Source: Diaphorobacter sp. HDW4A (GTDB lineage Bacteria > Pseudomonadota > Gammaproteobacteria > Burkholderiales > Burkholderiaceae_C). Taken from it: a stretch of 64,000 bases of DNA. This document shows, one piece after another, positions 44,676-54,067 of this stretch (position 1 is its first letter; each line of letters starts with the position of its first letter). The notes beneath the pieces are model-generated. The model ran no database searches. It saw only the letters and a list, made by a program, of their open reading frames with translations, and was not told the origin of the DNA. The stretch covers positions 2,356,001-2,420,000 of the forward strand of contig NZ_CP049910.1 in the NCBI RefSeq assembly GCF_011305995.1, written 5' to 3'. A program made the translations under genes and the position numbers.

Positions 44676-46064
44676 ATGAACCTGAACCGTAAATCGCTTG
44701 AACGCAAGTGCCGTCTCGCGCTCAGCATTGCCTTCATCTGCTCGGTGCAATTGGGCATGTCCTCCAATGCACACGCCCAGCCGGTGCGCAACTCATCTCT
44801 CTACTACCGCATGGGAGGAGCCTCGCCCGGCGGTAGCGCCAACTACCGTGGCCAGGCCGCGCACAACCTGAGTCTGGGAGCGAACCTGCGCCTGAACTAC
44901 TCGTGCGGCAAGTTCGACATTGGCCTGTCATGGACGAACATCATGAACAACCTGTCCAAGCTCGGGCAGACGGTCACCAACGCCATCCAGTCGGGCATCG
45001 CCGCGCTGCCGATGTACATCCTGCAGCGGGCGCAGCCGGGTCTGTATCAGCTCTTCCAGAACTATTCGCAGAAGGTGGATCTGCTGACCTCCGCCGGCCT
45101 CAAGTCCTGCGAAGAAATGGAGGCCATGATCAAGGCGGGCAAGGACCCGTACGAGGACTGGATGAAGATGGCCAAGGGTGATGCCTGGAAGATCAAGGCC
45201 TCGGGCTCGGGCGACGTCTACCAGTCCAAGATCGACATCGAGAAGAACGAGGCCGGCAACAAGGCCGGTATTCCATGGGTCTTCGGCAAGCGCGCCGGAG
45301 GCGTGGACAGCAGTCCCATCGAGCCCATCAAGGACCTGTCGATTGCGGGCTACAACGCCACCATCAACAAGGCGGTCACGGCCTCGTCGGTGACGGACTA
45401 CAGCGCCTCCACGGCAGAAAAGAACTCGCGCTTGGTGCGGGCCTTCAGCACCCCCGAGACACTCGCCAAGTGGGCCACCGACGTGCTGGGCGACCAACGC
45501 GTCTACACCTGCAGCGAAGAGGATTGCCCCAAACCCACGACCGTGACCACCGCCAGCGGTCTGGGTCCCAAGTACGAGGCGGAGGTGGACACCGTGATGC
45601 CCAAGCTGCAGACGCTGGCCACCCCATCCACAACAGCCTCCTACGCGGAGCTGGCCGAGATCGCTGCTCCGGGATTCGGCGTGTCGCCCCAGCTGCTCGA
45701 TGCTGTGCGCCGCCTGCCTACGGAGACACGCAACATGGCGGTGAACCGGCTCGGACAGGAGATGGCCATGCACCGGGTGATCGACAAGGCGCTGGTGGCG
45801 CGTGCCGTGCTGCTCACCGGCCTGAGCCTGCCCGAGGTGATGGCCGCGGGCGACGCGCTGCGCACCACGCAGGATTCCATCGACCGTCTCACCCGCTACA
45901 TCGACGACCTGATGTACGAGGCCAAGATCCGCAAGGAGCTGACCTCCAACACGGCGCTGTCCATCATGAGCGACCAGTTCGTGACCGACAGCCGCGCCAT
46001 GCAGGTGCCGGACGGAACCCCCGCCGAGAAAGCGCCTTTGACAGGCGGACGGGTGAAGCCATGA
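44676..46064 (+). CDS. ICE protein, PFL_4711 family (TIGR03755), TraH position
   Basis: 462 residues from the ATG at 44676; the longer frame to 44556 overlaps the TraU-like gene. A signal peptide ends near NAHAQP. Conserved points are YRMGGASPGG, LNYSCGKFDIGLSWTN, and a helical C-terminal half. The place between TraU-like and TraG-like genes equals that of TraH in F/SXT systems, so a role in pilus assembly or mating stabilisation is inferred. Coupled to the next gene by a 4-bp overlap. Confidence 0.8.
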   Translation: MNLNRKSLERKCRLALSIAFICSVQLGMSSNAHAQPVRNSSLYYRMGGASPGGSANYRGQAAHNLSLGANLRLNYSCGKFDIGLSWTNIMNNLSKLGQTVTNAIQSGIAALPMYILQRAQPGLYQLFQNYSQKVDLLTSAGLKSCEEMEAMIKAGKDPYEDWMKMAKGDAWKIKASGSGDVYQSKIDIEKNEAGNKAGIPWVFGKRAGGVDSSPIEPIKDLSIAGYNATINKAVTASSVTDYSASTAEKNSRLVRAFSTPETLAKWATDVLGDQRVYTCSEEDCPKPTTVTTASGLGPKYEAEVDTVMPKLQTLATPSTTASYAELAEIAAPGFGVSPQLLDAVRRLPTETRNMAVNRLGQEMAMHRVIDKALVARAVLLTGLSLPEVMAAGDALRTTQDSIDRLTRYIDDLMYEAKIRKELTSNTALSIMSDQFVTDSRAMQVPDGTPAEKAPLTGGRVKP

Positions 46065-46456
46065 CCAGAGAAAACGGATCCCCAAAGCCTTGGAAGCGCA
46101 TGCGTTGGCTGGTAGTCGCCTGTGCTCTCGCCGTTCCATTGGTAAGCATGCTGCTCATCGCCGCCCTGCAGCACTTCGTGAGGGACGCCAGTGATCTCGC
46201 CACTGTGCAGCGCGTGAGCGGCATCGTGCATGCGCTGGGACTCGTTCTCCAGTGCATGGCCGTGGCAACTCTGATCTGGAAATGGCGAGCGCTCGTGGAC
46301 TGGGGCAAGAACAAAGGGTTTGTGCGCGAAGCCGAGTATGAAAGCGCCCTCGCCTACCGAGCCAAGGCCAGCACCTTCCTGCTGCTGTACCTGATCCTGA
46401 TCCCCATCGGCCCATGGCGGATCTGGGTGTTCTTCAAATTCTGGATGGGAGCCTGA
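46061..46456 (+). CDS. Small polytopic membrane protein of the transfer operon
   Basis: 131 residues with three predicted membrane helices: about 14-38 (LVVACALAVPLVSMLLIAA), 47-70 and 98-124. It starts in a 4-bp overlap with the previous gene and ends 1 bp before the TraG-like gene. No family is recognised with certainty. Tight coupling implies a mating-channel accessory. Confidence 0.72.
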   Translation: MTRENGSPKPWKRMRWLVVACALAVPLVSMLLIAALQHFVRDASDLATVQRVSGIVHALGLVLQCMAVATLIWKWRALVDWGKNKGFVREAEYESALAYRAKASTFLLLYLILIPIGPWRIWVFFKFWMGA

Positions 46457-46457
46457 C

Positions 46458-48095
46458 ATGCAGTTGGACAGCTATCTCGAACTCTTTACGACGTTCTACG
46501 GATGGGCGTTCGCCAACATCATCGGCGAGGTCGTCACCGGCACGGGTCTGATCGTGCTGCCCTTCCTGATCGCCATCCTGAACACCTGGAAGGAGGCCAA
46601 GGAGCGCGGGGAGGAAGATGTCGGTGTCATGGGCATCATCGGCATGGTGCAGACCCGGCTCATGGTGATGCTGTTCGTGATGTCGGTCTGTTTCTTTACC
46701 AGCCCCATCACCAGCCTGCACCATGCAAGGCTGAGCTACACACCGCCGCCCAGCATGGGGGAAGCCAGCCCCTCGGCAGCCCAATTGCCAGGAACCACCA
46801 ACTCCACCTACGACCAGGCGCTGCGCGATGCCACCGACGGCACCCTCAGCGACAGCGGCAATCTGGCCTATGTGCCAGCCTGGTGGTTCACCGTCATGGC
46901 CGTGAGCTCGGGCGTGAACAGCGGGGTGCGCAATGGCATCAAGAATTCGGGCTCCGACATGCGGGTGCTCGAAGACATGGCCCGAAACGCGACCATCGAG
47001 AACCCGGTGCTGCTGGGCAATGTGCAGCGGTTCTATTCTGAATGCTTCATCCCGGCGAGAAGCCAGTACCTGCAGGCCGACCCGGCCATCATGAGCGGAT
47101 CGGGTGCGGCCATCCTCGCCGAGGGCAACGGGGACTACGGCCCCACCGATGCGGACTGGATGGGCAGCCAGTTCCTGCGCACCGAGCCCGGCTACTACGA
47201 CACGCTGCGAAGCCGAGCCCCCGTAGCAGGATTCGCCATCGACTACCGCCGCGACACGGACTACTACGACCCGTCAAGCGGCATCGACCCGGAGATCACC
47301 GGAGCCTACAACCCCGAGTTCGGGCGCCCCACCTGCAAGGAATGGTGGGAGAACGACCTGCGAGAAAAGCTCATCTCCTCGAGCTCGATGATCCGGTCCT
47401 TCGCAACCGCCGCTGGCAGATCCTTCACCTACACGTCGCCCGACAAAATGAAGGACGAGGTCGCCCGCATCGCCTCCACTACGGCGAATCCCGTGTTCGT
47501 CGACAGCGAGAAGATCATGGGCGATCACTACGACACGGGCACCACCCTCGGGCGTGCTGCAACCGGCGCATTGAGCACGTTCGGGGTCGCCAAGGAATCG
47601 TTTCTGGCGAGCGCATCGATGCTGCCCCTCATGACCGCCCTGCCCATGATTCAGGCGCTGGTGCTGATGGGGATCTACACGTTCTTGCCGCTCGTGGTGC
47701 TGCTGAGCGGGTTTGATCTGAAGGTATTGTTCCTGGGCGCGGTGGCCATCATGACCGTGAAGCTCTGGGCCTCGATGTGGTACATCGCGACCTGGGTGGA
47801 CGGGCACCTGATCAATGCGATGTACCCCGGAGCGCTGGGCAACCACTTTGTGCAGGAGGCGATGATGATCGCCAAGGGGGCCGTGCCACCGACTTACAAA
47901 CGGATGATCTTGAATACGCTGTTGGTGTTCTTGTTCATCGGGCTGCCTGTGATCTGGTCGTCCATGATGGGATGGATCGGAATCAGGTTGGCTGAAGGAA
48001 CCGACAGACTTCTCAACCAACACGGCGGTGCTGCAGCCAATTCAGGGAAAAACGGCCTTGGAGTGGCTGGATCACTCGGAGGCAGAAAAAAGTGA
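46458..48095 (+). CDS. traG: TraG N-terminal-domain mating-pair stabilisation protein
   Basis: 545-residue inner-membrane protein. Membrane helices lie near 15-45 and 65-85, and a cluster at about 385-510 (MLPLMTALPMIQALVLMGIY, then LVVLLSGFDLKVLFLG). The sequence opening (LELFTTFYGWAFANIIGEVV) matches TraG N-terminal-domain proteins of ICEs. In SXT-type systems TraG mediates mating-pair stabilisation and is the target of entry exclusion. It is the last gene of the continuous plus-strand transfer operon. Confidence 0.87.
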   Translation: MQLDSYLELFTTFYGWAFANIIGEVVTGTGLIVLPFLIAILNTWKEAKERGEEDVGVMGIIGMVQTRLMVMLFVMSVCFFTSPITSLHHARLSYTPPPSMGEASPSAAQLPGTTNSTYDQALRDATDGTLSDSGNLAYVPAWWFTVMAVSSGVNSGVRNGIKNSGSDMRVLEDMARNATIENPVLLGNVQRFYSECFIPARSQYLQADPAIMSGSGAAILAEGNGDYGPTDADWMGSQFLRTEPGYYDTLRSRAPVAGFAIDYRRDTDYYDPSSGIDPEITGAYNPEFGRPTCKEWWENDLREKLISSSSMIRSFATAAGRSFTYTSPDKMKDEVARIASTTANPVFVDSEKIMGDHYDTGTTLGRAATGALSTFGVAKESFLASASMLPLMTALPMIQALVLMGIYTFLPLVVLLSGFDLKVLFLGAVAIMTVKLWASMWYIATWVDGHLINAMYPGALGNHFVQEAMMIAKGAVPPTYKRMILNTLLVFLFIGLPVIWSSMMGWIGIRLAEGTDRLLNQHGGAAANSGKNGLGVAGSLGGRKK

Positions 48096-48102
48096 GTTTT
48101 CT

Positions 48103-48318
48103 TCAGTCCTCCGAGTCACCCCAGTAATAGCGCCAGTTTGGATGACTCCAATCCGCGTAATCTGGTCGGTCAAAAGCAGCGACGTTATGTTCGTTGTTAC
48201 TCTCAGATTCGTTATCAACAGAGTTGAGCAAAACAGCAAAAGTGGCGCACCCCAGAATCCATCCTGTCCTCGCGACCAGGATGGTTCCGTGCCAAAGCAG
48301 TTTCAGTGCATATCTCAT
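48103..48318 (-). CDS. Small membrane protein opposite the traG end
   Basis: 71 residues with an excellent AAGGAG ribosome site 8 bp before the ATG at 48318. One membrane helix (about 11-30; TILVARTGWILGCATFAVLL), then an acidic, aromatic-rich tail (NWRYYWGDSED). No family is recognised. It lies next to traG, the position where SXT/R391-type elements often carry entry-exclusion proteins, but it is on the opposite strand, so that role is only a suggestion. Confidence 0.6.
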   Translation of the reverse strand: MRYALKLLWHGTILVARTGWILGCATFAVLLNSVDNESESNNEHNVAAFDRPDYADWSHPNWRYYWGDSED

Positions 48319-48469
48319 TTTGTGCTCCTTTCCTCAGTCAGTTTCTGAGCGTTCCTCTCGTCCAGAGCATGCACACACGCCCTGCCTCGCGCAACTCCAG
48401 ACATCAACCGTTGGATGGATTGTTCTGGCGTGGCGCTGAGATTGGATGGCGCAATACAATTTCTGAAGG
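48319..48469. promoter_or_regulatory. Divergent promoter region
   Basis: This 151-bp gap serves the small membrane protein (minus) and the SprT-like gene (plus). No operator palindrome stood out. Confidence 0.35.
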
Positions 48470-49285
48470 ATGAAGAAACCCGCAGCCCCCACCGAGCAGA
48501 CCTATGCGGAATTGCAGCAGGCCTACGAGCACTTCAACCGCACGCTGTTCGATGCTGGGCTTCCCGACTGCCTGATCACGCTGCAGCGAGAAAAGCGTTC
48601 CATGGGCTACTTCTCCAGCCGCCGGTTTGCGGATGCGCACGGGAACTTCACCGACGAAATTGCGATGAATCCGTCGTACTTCGCGGTCGTGCCCGTCCTG
48701 GAGACGATGCAGACCCTCGTCCATGAAATGTGCCACCTCTGGCAGTTTCACTTCGGCAAACCCGGGCGCGGCCGGTATCACAACGAAGAATGGGCAAGCA
48801 AGATGCAAAGCATCGGCCTCATGCCCTCCTCCACTGGCCAGCCCGGCGGAGCGCGCACAGGCGAGCGCATGTCCGACTACGCGCTGCAGGATGGCCGATT
48901 CGTACAGTCCTGCGGCCAGCTCCTCACCACCTCGTTTTGCCTGACCTGGTACGACCGCTTCACCGACGTGGGTGATCGCCCCAGAAGTCCGGCACACCAG
49001 ATGGATTCGTCCGTCGGTGGTGGCGAGCCGCCCTGCGTGGTCAATCCCGCCCTCACCCAGGCGTTGGTGAACTCGCGCAATACGGTAACGACAAACGGAG
49101 TTGGCGCGGGCGACACCAGTGAGAACACTGCGGGCACCGTCAAACAAACCGGGCCGTCGAATCGCTGGAAATACGTCTGCCCCTGCAATACGAACGTATG
49201 GGGCAAGCCCGGGCTTCAGATCATCTGCGGGGGTTGCAGCGGGACGTTCGTTGCCGCCCAAGGAATGGGCGCGACAGTGGCCTGA
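48470..49285 (+). CDS. SprT-like zinc metalloprotein
   Basis: 271 residues. The SprT domain covers about 12-115 with HEMCHLWQFHF near residue 85 (HExxH zinc motif) and a downstream HNEEW. A second part carries a C-terminal zinc ribbon (CPC near 236 and CGGC near 253). SprT-like proteins act as DNA-protein crosslink proteases in other organisms (SPRTN), so a role in removing relaxase or other proteins from transferred DNA is an attractive inference. Such genes recur at this end of PFGI-1-class transfer regions. Confidence 0.85.
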   Translation: MKKPAAPTEQTYAELQQAYEHFNRTLFDAGLPDCLITLQREKRSMGYFSSRRFADAHGNFTDEIAMNPSYFAVVPVLETMQTLVHEMCHLWQFHFGKPGRGRYHNEEWASKMQSIGLMPSSTGQPGGARTGERMSDYALQDGRFVQSCGQLLTTSFCLTWYDRFTDVGDRPRSPAHQMDSSVGGGEPPCVVNPALTQALVNSRNTVTTNGVGAGDTSENTAGTVKQTGPSNRWKYVCPCNTNVWGKPGLQIICGGCSGTFVAAQGMGATVA

Positions 49286-49294
49286 CTCCGCGGT

Positions 49295-49786
49295 TCATTC
49301 CTCGCGGTCACGCGGGTAGCCTGTGTCCGCCCAGCGCTGCGCAGAAGACCGAGTCAGGTTGTGATCCGGCCGCACTCGTACCTTGGCCAACTGGCTACCG
49401 TCAGCAGCGATCGCAGTGAGCGTCGCAGAGGGGTTCTCCTCATCGGGTTCGATGTCGAGAGCCACCGTCACGCGCAATCCACGAACTTCGATCTGGATTT
49501 CTTTGTGCAACATCGCTGCCAGGTGCTGCTCACTGCGACGTATGACTTCGCAGGCAGTCTTCACCAACGTGTTGAAGGCCGCCATGTCGAGTGGCTTGGG
49601 ACTCTTCTTGTCCCGCCCCATGGTCCATGGGCCAACCAGCGCTGGTTCCGCTTGGCCATCTTGCGTCATCGCCACCGCCCAGCCATCGTCGTCTTCATTC
49701 TTGATGACACGGGCTTCCCAGCCCCGGTGATGCCAAAGGCGATCTTCGAAGATGGAGTCATCTTCTTGTTCGAGTTCTACGGACAT
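49295..49786 (-). CDS. Hypothetical protein under a LexA box
   Basis: 163 residues from the ATG at 49786 (MSVELEQEDD). An N-terminal acidic segment is followed by a small beta-rich domain (WEARVIKNEDDDGWAVAMTQ, PALVGPWTMGRDKKSPKPLD) and a helical stretch (NTLVKTACEVIRRSEQHLAA). No family is recognised. The gene converges with the SprT-like gene with a 9-bp gap. A perfect CTG-N10-CAG lies 36 bp upstream, pointing to SOS control. Confidence 0.65.
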   Translation of the reverse strand: MSVELEQEDDSIFEDRLWHHRGWEARVIKNEDDDGWAVAMTQDGQAEPALVGPWTMGRDKKSPKPLDMAAFNTLVKTACEVIRRSEQHLAAMLHKEIQIEVRGLRVTVALDIEPDEENPSATLTAIAADGSQLAKVRVRPDHNLTRSSAQRWADTGYPRDREE

Positions 49787-49821
49787 GGTTGACCTTGTTG
49801 AGCTGCCAAGTCGCAAGTTTA

Positions 49822-49837
49822 CTGGTTTTTTATACAG
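49822..49837 (-). promoter_or_regulatory. LexA box upstream of the 49295-49786 gene
   Basis: On the minus strand the site reads CTGTATAAAAAACCAG: CTG, ten AT-rich bases, CAG. It is 36 bp upstream of the ATG at 49786, the usual place for an SOS operator overlapping a promoter. Confidence 0.62.
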
Positions 49838-50160
49838 TATTCGCATGCCTGGGTTCATGCCAAGACAGGAACTGGCACAGCATCTGTGTACGTCAGGTCT
49901 GCAGCGATTGCAGCCGCTCGCGCCGACGAGCAAGATCACGATGACTGCCTCTTTCCAGTCATTCAGCCTTAACTCACGTTGCACGCAACGGCCGCTGTGT
50001 CGAGTTATGCCAGCCATAGGTCTTACAAAGAACCATTTGCGCTATGTCTGTGACCGCGTTAACACCAATCGACATCGCAGGCTCAATTGCTGGCTTTTCC
50101 TGCGTTCCAATGTCGAATTCGCGCGCTCCCCCCTAGAACGTGCAATCTAGTCAGACTGGC
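49838..50160. other. Intergenic region between SOS-type gene and SIR2 gene
   Basis: About 320 bp in which I see no gene, hairpin or recognisable mobile-element end. Overlapping open frames exist, but none has a ribosome site or protein-like composition. Confidence 0.4.
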
Positions 50161-50210
50161 TGTCGTGTCGTGTCGTGTCGTGTCGTGTCGTGTCGTGTCG
50201 TGTCGTGTCG
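50161..50210. repeat. Pentanucleotide tandem repeat (TGTCG)10 before the SIR2 gene
   Basis: Ten perfect TGTCG units in 50 bp, ending 65 bp before the start of the Dsr1-like gene. The tract lies where promoter spacing or a 5' leader would be. Tracts of this kind can change length by slipped-strand mispairing. Confidence 0.95.
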
Positions 50211-50275
50211 TGAGTTTTTACAGTTTCGTCGGATGATGGCATGATCCTTCAAATTGTTAATTTACGTAGCCTAAG

Positions 50276-53200
50276 ATGCAGTTTGTTCGCCAAGGTCCTG
50301 ATATTCCTGAAAGGCTTTTGCAAGCACATGAAGACGGGCGGGTAGTTTTCTTCTGCGGTGCGGGTGTTTCCTACCCCGCACGGCTGCCCGGCTTTGCTGG
50401 TCTGGTGAACAGACTCTACGAAGCTCTCTCGATCACGCCCAGTCCGGTACAGCAGTCCGCGATCAAGGCCGGGCAGTTCGACACCGCCATCGGCCTGCTT
50501 GAAGCAGATTTCGTTGGTGGCCGAGGAAAAGTGCGCAGTGAATTGGCGAAGATCCTGACACCTAACCTCACGGCCCCAAATGCGACGGTCACACACGAGG
50601 CCCTGCTGACACTGGCACAGAACCGCGAAGGCCATACACGACTCATCACAACTAACTTCGACCGCCTGTTCGAGGAAGTCCGGGCAGCGAAATCGCTCTC
50701 GTTTCCGGACTTCAAGGCACCTCTGCTACCAGTACCGAAGACCCGATGGGACGGTCTGGTGTACCTGCACGGCCTGTTGCCCGTTATGGCAACGGCAGGC
50801 GATCTGGATCGCCTGGTGGTCTCCAGCGGGGACTTCGGATTGGCCTACCTGATAGAACGCTGGGCCGCTCGCTTTGTGAGCGAGTTGTTCCGCAATTTCA
50901 CGGTTTGCTTCGTTGGATACAGCATCAACGATCCGGTGTTGCGCTACATGATGGATGCACTGGCAGCAGACCGTTTGATGGGCGAAAGTCCACAGGAGGT
51001 GTTTGCCTTCGGCAGCTACTCCGAAGGCGAGGAAATTGCCAGTGCTAGTGAATGGAAGGCAAAGAACGTCGTACCCATTCTTTATCGCGATGACAACCAT
51101 CACAGCTACCTTCACGAGACCCTGCGCGCCTGGGCCCTCACTTACCGTGACGGCGTGCGCGGTAAGGAACGTATCGTCGTTGAATGCGCTATCGCCCGCC
51201 CGCTGGCAAGTACGAAGCAGGACGATTTCGTCGGGCGGATGCTGTGGGCATTGAGCGACCCTGGCGGCTTGCCCGCAAAGCGGTTCGCGGAACTTGACCC
51301 CGTGCCCTCACTGGACTGGCTGGAGCCGTTAAGCCAGGACCTATACCGCCACGCCGATTTGGGGCGATTCGGCGTTTCGCCCCAAGCCTCAGTGGACGAC
51401 ACGCTTTCCTACAGCTTAGTCAACAGGCCTGCACCGTACTCGCTTTCGCCGTGGATGACGATTGTCAATTCCGGGCCTCGCAACATCCGCTGGGATGCCG
51501 TGATGTCTCAATTGGTTCGTTGGCTGCTCCGTCACCTCGACGACCCAAAGCTATTGATTTGGATGATCAAGTGCGGCGGCCAACCGCACGACCAATTAAT
51601 GCGGTTGATTGAACATCGTCTCGACGAATTGGACGAACTCGCCAACGGCGGCAACACATCCGAATTGGATCGCATTCGAGCGAATGCACCTAACGCCATT
51701 CCTCGTCCCGCAATGCGGACGCTCTGGCGCTTGTTGTTCAACGGGCATGTGAATCCCGGGTGCCGTGATCTAAGCCTCTACCGTTGGCGCGATCAGTTCA
51801 AGCGTGATGGATTGACTGCCAGCGTGCGCTTAGCACTTCGGGAGATATTGACACCTTGCCTGTCATTGCGCGAGCCATTTCGTTGGTCTGATGGGGACCA
51901 TGACGACAAAGCGCATGATCGCATCATGGACATTGTGGAATGGGAAGTCGTACTGGCATCAGATCACGTTCACGCCGGCTTGAGCGACATACCCAAGAAT
52001 GAACAATGGACGGCGGCACTGCCGGAACTGTTGGACGACTTCACAGCCCTACTGCGCGACGCGCTTGACCTGATGCGTGAGCTTGGTGGCGTGGATAGCG
52101 AGAACGATCATTCGTATATCCATCAACCTTCGATTTCAGAGCACTCGCAAAACAAGGATTTTCACGATTGGACGGCGCTGGTTGAACTGGCCCGGGATGC
52201 GTGGTTAGCCACTGCAACGAAGTCGCCGGAACGGGCGCGTATCGTAGCCGAGACTTGGGCACACGGGGCGTATCCGGTATTTCGACGCCTCGCGCTGTTT
52301 GCCGCAACACAGGGGCAGGTCATTTCGTTTCGGCAAGCTCTCGACTGGCTGTTGGCGGATGATCGGCGGTGGCTTTGGTCGGAGGAGACCATGCGCGAAA
52401 CCATGCGCCTGCTGGTTTCTTTGGCACCGCAACTGGACACAGCAAAGCTGACCGAACTGGAGCAGGCAATTCTGTCGGGGCCGCCCCGCGAGTTGTACCG
52501 TGACGATGTTGCCCCCGATCGCTGGAACAATATCGTTGATCACGGCATATGGCTGCGGCTTGCGAAAATGGTCCAAGCAGGTGTGACTCTTAGCGAAGCG
52601 GGACAGTCGCGGCTCCATGCCCTCTCAGCACAGAATCCGTGCCAGCTAGCCGCCGACGAAAGTGACGAATTTCCCATCTGGATGGGAAGTGGCTGGGTCG
52701 GCGATCACGATCCGTGGAAGTCATTCACTCCGATTCCGCGCACGAGGCGCGGAGTGCTGAACTATCTGTCGGTGCACTCCATTCTGGATGACTCGCAGCA
52801 GGACGACTGGCGCAAGCGGTGCTCTGATATGTTTCAGGCAACGGCCTACGCCTTGTGCAAGCTCGCGCAGCAAAGCAATTGGCCAGTCGAACGCTGGCGC
52901 GATGCGCTGCAAGCCTGGGCGGAGGAAAAGCTGCGGGGCCGTTCGTGGCATTTCATGGCTCCAGTTATCGCTGGCATCCCTGACGACTTGCTGCGAGCTT
53001 TGTCTCACGGCATCGGTTGGTGGCTGCAAGCCGTGGCGAAAACTTTCAGTGGTCATAAAAACCACTTTCTGGCGATTGCTGAGCGCATCTTGGGCTTGGA
53101 TTTTGAGGATGAGGGCGACACTGACGATACGGTCTCCCGCGCCATCAATCATTCCGTTGGCCACGTGACGCAAGCATTGCTAGATTGGTGGTATCGCCAA

Positions 53201-54067
53201 GAACTAAATGATGGGCAGGGACTGCCCGAACTTATCAAGCCCATCTTCACGCGGCTTTGCGATACGCAGGTCGCTAAGTTCAGGCACGGTCGGATACTGT
53301 TGTCGACCCATGCCCTCTCTTTGTTCAGGGTGGACAGCGCTTGGTCCGAGCAGAACCTTCTGCCATTGCTTGACTGGAACCGTTCTGAACTGGAAGCACA
53401 GGCAGCTTGGGAGGGCTTCCTCCGGTCGCCACGGCTGTATCGTCCATTGATGGAAGCGATCAAGCCCGCCTTCCTCGATACGGTGAATCACTATGCGCAA
53501 TTGGGCCAGCACAATGAACATTTTGCGGCGTTCCTGACATTCGCTGCGCTCGACCCTGGCGACACTTTCACTAAAGAGCAGTTGGCCACTGCCTTCCGCG
53601 CACTTCCCGCTGATGGTCTGCGCGAATCGGCTAGGGCCTTAGTGCGAGCGCTGGAAGGTGCAGGTGATCAGCGCGAGGATTACTGGAGGAATCGGGTCTT
53701 ACCGTTCTGGGAAAAGATCTGGCCAAAATCCAACAATCGGGCTTCGAGCGCCAGCGCCGAGTCGCTGGCTCGCCTGTGCATCGCAGCAGGTAGTGAGTTT
53801 CCATCAGCCATGGCCACGATTGGAAACTGGTTGCGCGTTGTGCAGCATCCCGACTACGTAATTCATCGATTGCAGGAGTCAGGCCTATCCGCCCGTTTTC
53901 CCGAAGGCGCGCTGCAACTACTGTTCATTAGCGTAAGTGATCAGTCGCCGTGGCTATCGCCGAAGCTACGCCAGTGCCTTGATACCATCGCTCAAACAGA
54001 GCCCAACTTACTTCAGGACCGTAGATTCATGAGACTGGATGAGTTAGCAAGGGGAGCCAGGTCATGA
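50276..54067 (+). CDS. SIR2-domain anti-phage protein, Dsr1-like
   Basis: 1263-residue protein. The N-terminal SIR2 fold has the NAD-binding loop FFCGAGVS (residues 26-33), LITTNFDRLFE (about 122-132), a YLHGLLP histidine near 164, and CFVGYSINDPVLRYMMDAL (about 211-231). The remaining 950 residues are a large alpha-helical, probably repeat-like region without a recognised catalytic motif. Size and layout match defence-associated sirtuins of the Dsr1 type, which deplete NAD+ when they sense phage. No strong ribosome site precedes the ATG. A tandem repeat upstream and a coupled small ORF downstream are notable. Confidence 0.78.
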   Translation: MQFVRQGPDIPERLLQAHEDGRVVFFCGAGVSYPARLPGFAGLVNRLYEALSITPSPVQQSAIKAGQFDTAIGLLEADFVGGRGKVRSELAKILTPNLTAPNATVTHEALLTLAQNREGHTRLITTNFDRLFEEVRAAKSLSFPDFKAPLLPVPKTRWDGLVYLHGLLPVMATAGDLDRLVVSSGDFGLAYLIERWAARFVSELFRNFTVCFVGYSINDPVLRYMMDALAADRLMGESPQEVFAFGSYSEGEEIASASEWKAKNVVPILYRDDNHHSYLHETLRAWALTYRDGVRGKERIVVECAIARPLASTKQDDFVGRMLWALSDPGGLPAKRFAELDPVPSLDWLEPLSQDLYRHADLGRFGVSPQASVDDTLSYSLVNRPAPYSLSPWMTIVNSGPRNIRWDAVMSQLVRWLLRHLDDPKLLIWMIKCGGQPHDQLMRLIEHRLDELDELANGGNTSELDRIRANAPNAIPRPAMRTLWRLLFNGHVNPGCRDLSLYRWRDQFKRDGLTASVRLALREILTPCLSLREPFRWSDGDHDDKAHDRIMDIVEWEVVLASDHVHAGLSDIPKNEQWTAALPELLDDFTALLRDALDLMRELGGVDSENDHSYIHQPSISEHSQNKDFHDWTALVELARDAWLATATKSPERARIVAETWAHGAYPVFRRLALFAATQGQVISFRQALDWLLADDRRWLWSEETMRETMRLLVSLAPQLDTAKLTELEQAILSGPPRELYRDDVAPDRWNNIVDHGIWLRLAKMVQAGVTLSEAGQSRLHALSAQNPCQLAADESDEFPIWMGSGWVGDHDPWKSFTPIPRTRRGVLNYLSVHSILDDSQQDDWRKRCSDMFQATAYALCKLAQQSNWPVERWRDALQAWAEEKLRGRSWHFMAPVIAGIPDDLLRALSHGIGWWLQAVAKTFSGHKNHFLAIAERILGLDFEDEGDTDDTVSRAINHSVGHVTQALLDWWYRQELNDGQGLPELIKPIFTRLCDTQVAKFRHGRILLSTHALSLFRVDSAWSEQNLLPLLDWNRSELEAQAAWEGFLRSPRLYRPLMEAIKPAFLDTVNHYAQLGQHNEHFAAFLTFAALDPGDTFTKEQLATAFRALPADGLRESARALVRALEGAGDQREDYWRNRVLPFWEKIWPKSNNRASSASAESLARLCIAAGSEFPSAMATIGNWLRVVQHPDYVIHRLQESGLSARFPEGALQLLFISVSDQSPWLSPKLRQCLDTIAQTEPNLLQDRRFMRLDELARGARS

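Noticed and set aside
43283-44791. 502-codon minus-strand frame opposite the TraU-like gene
   Set aside because: Antisense artefact; the plus-strand product has a signal peptide and fits the conserved operon.
50161-50213. TGTCG tract as a CRISPR or terminal repeat
   Set aside because: Units are contiguous without spacers and only 5 bp long, so it is a simple tandem repeat.
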